Shown here: one piece after another, positions 61,661 to 64,000 of the stretch
How positions within the stretch are numbered: position 1 is the first letter of the stretch
How the letters are laid out: the number at the start of each line of letters is the position of its first letter
From: Ignavibacteria bacterium
GTDB taxonomy: Bacteria; Bacteroidota; Ignavibacteria; Ignavibacteriales; Melioribacteraceae
DNA: 64,000 nt
Direction of reading: 5' to 3'
Assembly: GCA_012719345.1 (NCBI GenBank)
Contig: JAAYAN010000232.1
Location: forward strand, 31,220-95,219
The notes under the pieces: generated by a model
Seen by the model: the letters and a program-made list of their open reading frames with translations, nothing else
Told to the model about the DNA's origin: nothing
Databases searched by the model: none
Position numbers and translations under genes: made by a program

Positions 61661-62482
61661 ATGAATATTACTTTAATCTGTTTTTCACAAACGGGTAATA
61701 CCCGCAAAATATCAAACGCTATGTCCGAAGCATTTACTAAAGAAGGACATATTGTAAAAAGTCTCGATATGCAAAAGCTAAATGGGGAAGATCTTATTGC
61801 GTGTGACTTACTTGGAATAGGATGCCCTACATTTGAGTGTACAGTTCCTTCACCAGTGAAAAATAACCTAAAATCTTTATCTATACCAAAAAACCAAGAT
61901 GCTTTTGTGTTTGCAACCGGTGGCGGAGCAGCAGGAAATGTTTTAAGTGATTTAACTACCTTATTAAAGGAAAAAGAAGCAAATGTAATTGGTGGATTTT
62001 TATCACTTGGTAAAATCCACCATCCTGCCCCTTGCCTTGTTGGCAAAACACCAAACCGACCAAACGAAGATGATTTGAATAAGGCTGAAAATTTTGCATT
62101 TGCTCTATCTAAATATTTGAGCGGACATTCTGTTAGTCATCCCAATATAAACGATAAGCAGAGGTTAAAGCATAAAATGGGATTTTATAATCTGGTTGGT
62201 ATAATTGGAAGTTCCGATAAGATAATACGCTTTCTTGAACCCAAACCAATAAATAATCAAAATATATGTAAACAATGTAATTTGTGTGTCCGCGAATGCC
62301 CTGTAAATAATATATCAATGGATCCTTATCCCAAACTTAGCGATAAATGTATAAGGTGCTATAAATGCCTTAATTCGTGTCCTGTTAATGCATTTTCTGT
62401 AAATTGGCGGTTTGGGAATGTTGTTTTATTTGCGCTATACAATGAATTCTTTATGAGATGGTTTGGTGAATATGAAAAATAA
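61661..62482 (+). CDS. EFR1-family flavodoxin-ferredoxin
   Basis: 273 residues. The N-terminal flavodoxin-like domain has the FMN phosphate loop 'CFSQTGNTRKI' at about residues 6-16 and 'GIGCPTFECTVP'. The C-terminal 80 residues carry two 4Fe-4S cassettes, 'CKQCNLCVRECPVNNI' and 'CIRCYKCLNSCPVNAF'. This is the EFR1 layout, a flavin plus two-cluster electron carrier found mainly in anaerobes. It has its own start 35 nt after the dyad. Partner enzyme unknown. Confidence 0.9.
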   Translation: MNITLICFSQTGNTRKISNAMSEAFTKEGHIVKSLDMQKLNGEDLIACDLLGIGCPTFECTVPSPVKNNLKSLSIPKNQDAFVFATGGGAAGNVLSDLTTLLKEKEANVIGGFLSLGKIHHPAPCLVGKTPNRPNEDDLNKAENFAFALSKYLSGHSVSHPNINDKQRLKHKMGFYNLVGIIGSSDKIIRFLEPKPINNQNICKQCNLCVRECPVNNISMDPYPKLSDKCIRCYKCLNSCPVNAFSVNWRFGNVVLFALYNEFFMRWFGEYEK

Positions 62483-62550
62483 AACTACCGCTATAGGAGT
62501 GACAGCGCAGATTAAAAGGGATTATTTTATTCCCTCTTGAGACCGGGAAT

Positions 62551-62650
62551 TTGTTTGAAGATTTGTAGGTATAAAAAATAATACTTACCATTTATTGTTT
62601 TATTTTTTAAGTTAAGGTCGAAATAAATATTTATATTCTAACAATAACTT
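62551..62650 (+). repeat. ~100-bp direct repeat, copy B
   Basis: Second copy of the repeat at 60788, in the same orientation, in the gene-free gap 62483-62753 downstream of EFR1. The pair brackets crp and EFR1 at a distance of about 1.66 kb. Confidence 0.85.
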
Positions 62651-62753
62651 ATTGCTGAATAACCAATGATTTTTAGGAATTATAGCAACAGTAAATACTC
62701 TTTAAATGGAATTAACGCAATTAATTGCTACAAATCTTAGTTAGCGGCAAGTG

Positions 62754-63284
62754 TCAGAAACGAAATCCCACAGAGATTAAAAAACCATTAGCATAGATAG
62801 GATTCGAAATTATTTTATTTGCGGTTACACTGGTACCGATACCTCCAAGCTCAATAAAGTAGGATGGGTTTCGTTTAGTATTTTCCGTTAAGAAAAACTC
62901 AAACCCAAATAACCCGTATCCACCAATACTTGTTGATTCATCACTGAAATCAGGATTTGGGAAAACGCTTACAATTCCGCCTTCTGAATACAAACTGATT
63001 CGATTGGTAATACTTCTTTGATAATTAATGCCGATTTGAGCGGTCAAAAATTCCGACCACGTTTGATTATTCTGTTCATCGGGATGGTTTAACCAGTTTA
63101 AGTTCGACCTGAAATTTACACGTAGATTTTTAAATTCAGGTGAGAGTATGTGGGCTCCAATGCCAAACTCATTGTGGAAATTGACTATTTGGATACCGTA
63201 GGAGAATTTATCAAAACTTCTTTGCTGGCCTTGCAGCAAAGTTGCAACTGAAAGCAAGGCAATCAGGCTTAATATTTTTCTCAT
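62754..63284 (-). CDS. Predicted outer-membrane barrel protein
   Basis: 176 residues. Signal peptide 'MRKILSLIALLSVATLLQGQ', then alternating strands ('FSYGIQIVNFHNEFGIGAHI', 'LTAQIGINYQRSI', 'GGYGLFGFEFFL') ending in 'GFLISVGFRF', where the last Phe is the usual barrel assembly signal. No family recognised. It follows a small membrane protein and a PadR-like regulator on the same strand, spacing 12 nt, so it belongs to that cassette. Confidence 0.75.
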   Translation of the reverse strand: MRKILSLIALLSVATLLQGQQRSFDKFSYGIQIVNFHNEFGIGAHILSPEFKNLRVNFRSNLNWLNHPDEQNNQTWSEFLTAQIGINYQRSITNRISLYSEGGIVSVFPNPDFSDESTSIGGYGLFGFEFFLTENTKRNPSYFIELGGIGTSVTANKIISNPIYANGFLISVGFRF

Positions 63285-63296
63285 GATATTAGTTGT

Positions 63297-63716
63297 TTAT
63301 TCAAATATTTCAGTCTTCTTAATTCCATTAATTGCGTTTTTACGTGTTATCAAATACAATATGTAATGAATCAGAAGCCCTACGCCCCAAAAAACTACTG
63401 TAAAATGGACTGATTTAATTTTTTCACAATCAGACTGTAACCCAAGGAAGAACCATATTTCAGCGATTAGATTACAAATCAAGTATGTAGCTACATGAAA
63501 CCTAAGCCCAATATCGTACAGAGGTAATGTTTGTTTATCCTTTTTGCCAAATGTCCATCCAATGATAAAAATTAATATACCATAGAGTGCTGCAAGAATC
63601 CAGACTTCGGTAAAGAGCTGGTTTTGTAGAAATCTGCTCAGGAAAAACCGGAACAGGAGAGTTAAGATAATAAGCCCGATTGAAAAAAACACGAGATTTT
63701 TAGTTATTGCTTTCAT
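63297..63716 (-). CDS. Unknown inner-membrane protein, four helices
   Basis: 139 residues with four hydrophobic segments ('LVFFSIGLIILTLLFRFFLS', 'VWILAALYGILIFIIGWTFG', 'HVATYLICNLIAEIWFFLGL', 'FTVVFWGVGLLIHYILYLIT'). No family recognised. Two nt after the PadR-like gene stop. Such small membrane proteins are often co-transcribed with PadR regulators. Confidence 0.75.
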   Translation of the reverse strand: MKAITKNLVFFSIGLIILTLLFRFFLSRFLQNQLFTEVWILAALYGILIFIIGWTFGKKDKQTLPLYDIGLRFHVATYLICNLIAEIWFFLGLQSDCEKIKSVHFTVVFWGVGLLIHYILYLITRKNAINGIKKTEIFE

Positions 63717-63718
63717 TC

Positions 63719-64000
63719 TTAGTCCTCCTTATTGATTAAGTTTTTAATACGTTCGTTGAAAAAAAGATTAATGTTTCTTTCTATAAAAGAATTGAGCAAT
63801 GATTGCCCTAAGTCAGTTAAATAGTAATATTTTCGTTCAGGCCCTTTGTTGCCTTCACCTGTTTTGTAATTTACAATCCCTACATGCTGAAACTTTCTAA
63901 GGTTTCGATAAAGGCTTTGGCTTTCACATGTCATTGTTTGATTGGATTGCTCTTCAACAAAAGACTTTATTTCATCAACATATTTTTTCCCATCTTTCAA
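63719..64000 (-). CDS. PadR-like transcriptional regulator, 5' end outside window
   Basis: 93 visible residues, with no true start in the window. The segment 'CESQSLYRNLRKFQHVGIVN' and 'GPERKYYYLTDLGQSLLNSF' is the recognition helix and wing of a PadR winged helix: 'SLYRNLRKFQ' corresponds to the family 'TLYRALKRLE' and 'RKYYYLTDLG' to 'RKYYRLTEAG'. The first helix lies past 64000. Presumed repressor of the following membrane and barrel genes. Confidence 0.78.
   Translation of the reverse strand: MKDGKKYVDEIKSFVEEQSNQTMTCESQSLYRNLRKFQHVGIVNYKTGEGNKGPERKYYYLTDLGQSLLNSFIERNINLFFNERIKNLINKED

Noticed and set aside
61639..62046. A 135-codon ORF on the minus strand over EFR1.
   Set aside because: It is antisense to the flavodoxin domain, whose motifs are unmistakable; no ribosome site and no family match.

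Overview
The window looks like a chromosomal segment of an AT-rich, Gram-negative bacterium of the Bacteroidota/Chlorobi lineage, most probably Ignavibacteria (Ignavibacterium/Melioribacter-like). The reasons are core type IX secretion (T9SS) genes (SprA, PorX and a plug protein), a secreted beta-helix protein ending in a type A T9SS sorting domain of the 'QNYPNPFNP' kind typical of Ignavibacteria, a propeller-type sensor kinase, an Rnf complex, and frequent TTG starts. No rRNA, tRNA, CRISPR array, complete insertion sequence or phage gene was recognised. This taxonomic call is an inference from gene content.

Layout. 1-4.0 kb: a nitronate-monooxygenase-like flavoprotein cut by the left edge, then a DUF362/polyferredoxin pair. 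4.0-4.7 kb: a gene-free stretch with several hairpins. 4.7-7.1 kb: a secreted T9SS cargo protein. 7.1-13.2 kb: dnaK diverging from birA-coaX-cysteine desulfurase, then a bacterial deoxyhypusine-synthase-family gene. 13.2-20.7 kb: an outer-membrane barrel, an unknown secreted protein and two orphan sensor kinases. 20.9-26.3 kb: rnfCDGEAB plus rseC, an energy-conserving ferredoxin:NAD oxidoreductase. 26.5-29.7 kb: a TonB-dependent receptor with an EamA permease. 29.7-41.6 kb: one long tightly packed operon sprA-porX-tsaE-tsaB-DUF1573-accD-panC. 41.8-46.7 kb: alanine dehydrogenase, a CoA-transferase, a phosphoesterase and a nucleoside-recognition membrane protein. 46.8-50.5 kb: an omega-amidase-like hydrolase and a nitrogen locus (glnK-amt-porin, plus a second PII). 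50.8-56.6 kb: a cell-envelope operon (T9SS plug, Gfo/Idh/MocA dehydrogenase, lipoprotein, LptD-like protein, NYN nuclease). 56.8-60.4 kb: a DUF4097 repeat protein, a fluoride-exporter/DUF190/PAP2 operon and an unknown secreted protein. 60.4-64 kb: a repeat-rich accessory tail with a Crp/Fnr regulator and EFR1 flavodoxin-ferredoxin gene between two copies of a ~100-bp direct repeat, then a PadR-like regulator cassette cut by the right edge.

How it fits together. The cell appears to be an anaerobe or facultative anaerobe: Rnf, several 4Fe-4S proteins, EFR1 and Crp/Fnr all point that way. It exports cargo by T9SS. The translocon (SprA), its regulator (PorX) and a plug protein are in the window, in two operons that also carry tRNA-modification, fatty-acid/CoA and LPS-assembly genes. 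Nitrogen assimilation genes (two PII proteins, Amt, amidase, alanine dehydrogenase) lie close together.

Most interesting observations: (i) a short repeat family, present three times between genes at 59.3-60.6 kb, also appears in frame inside the T9SS cargo gene at about 6.61 kb; (ii) the direct repeats bracketing crp/EFR1; (iii) a T7 tract that puts the amt signal peptide one base out of frame; (iv) the SprA start, which is a TTG 25 nt from its Shine-Dalgarno with a small hairpin between; (v) a deoxyhypusine-synthase homologue in a bacterium. No wholly new system is claimed.
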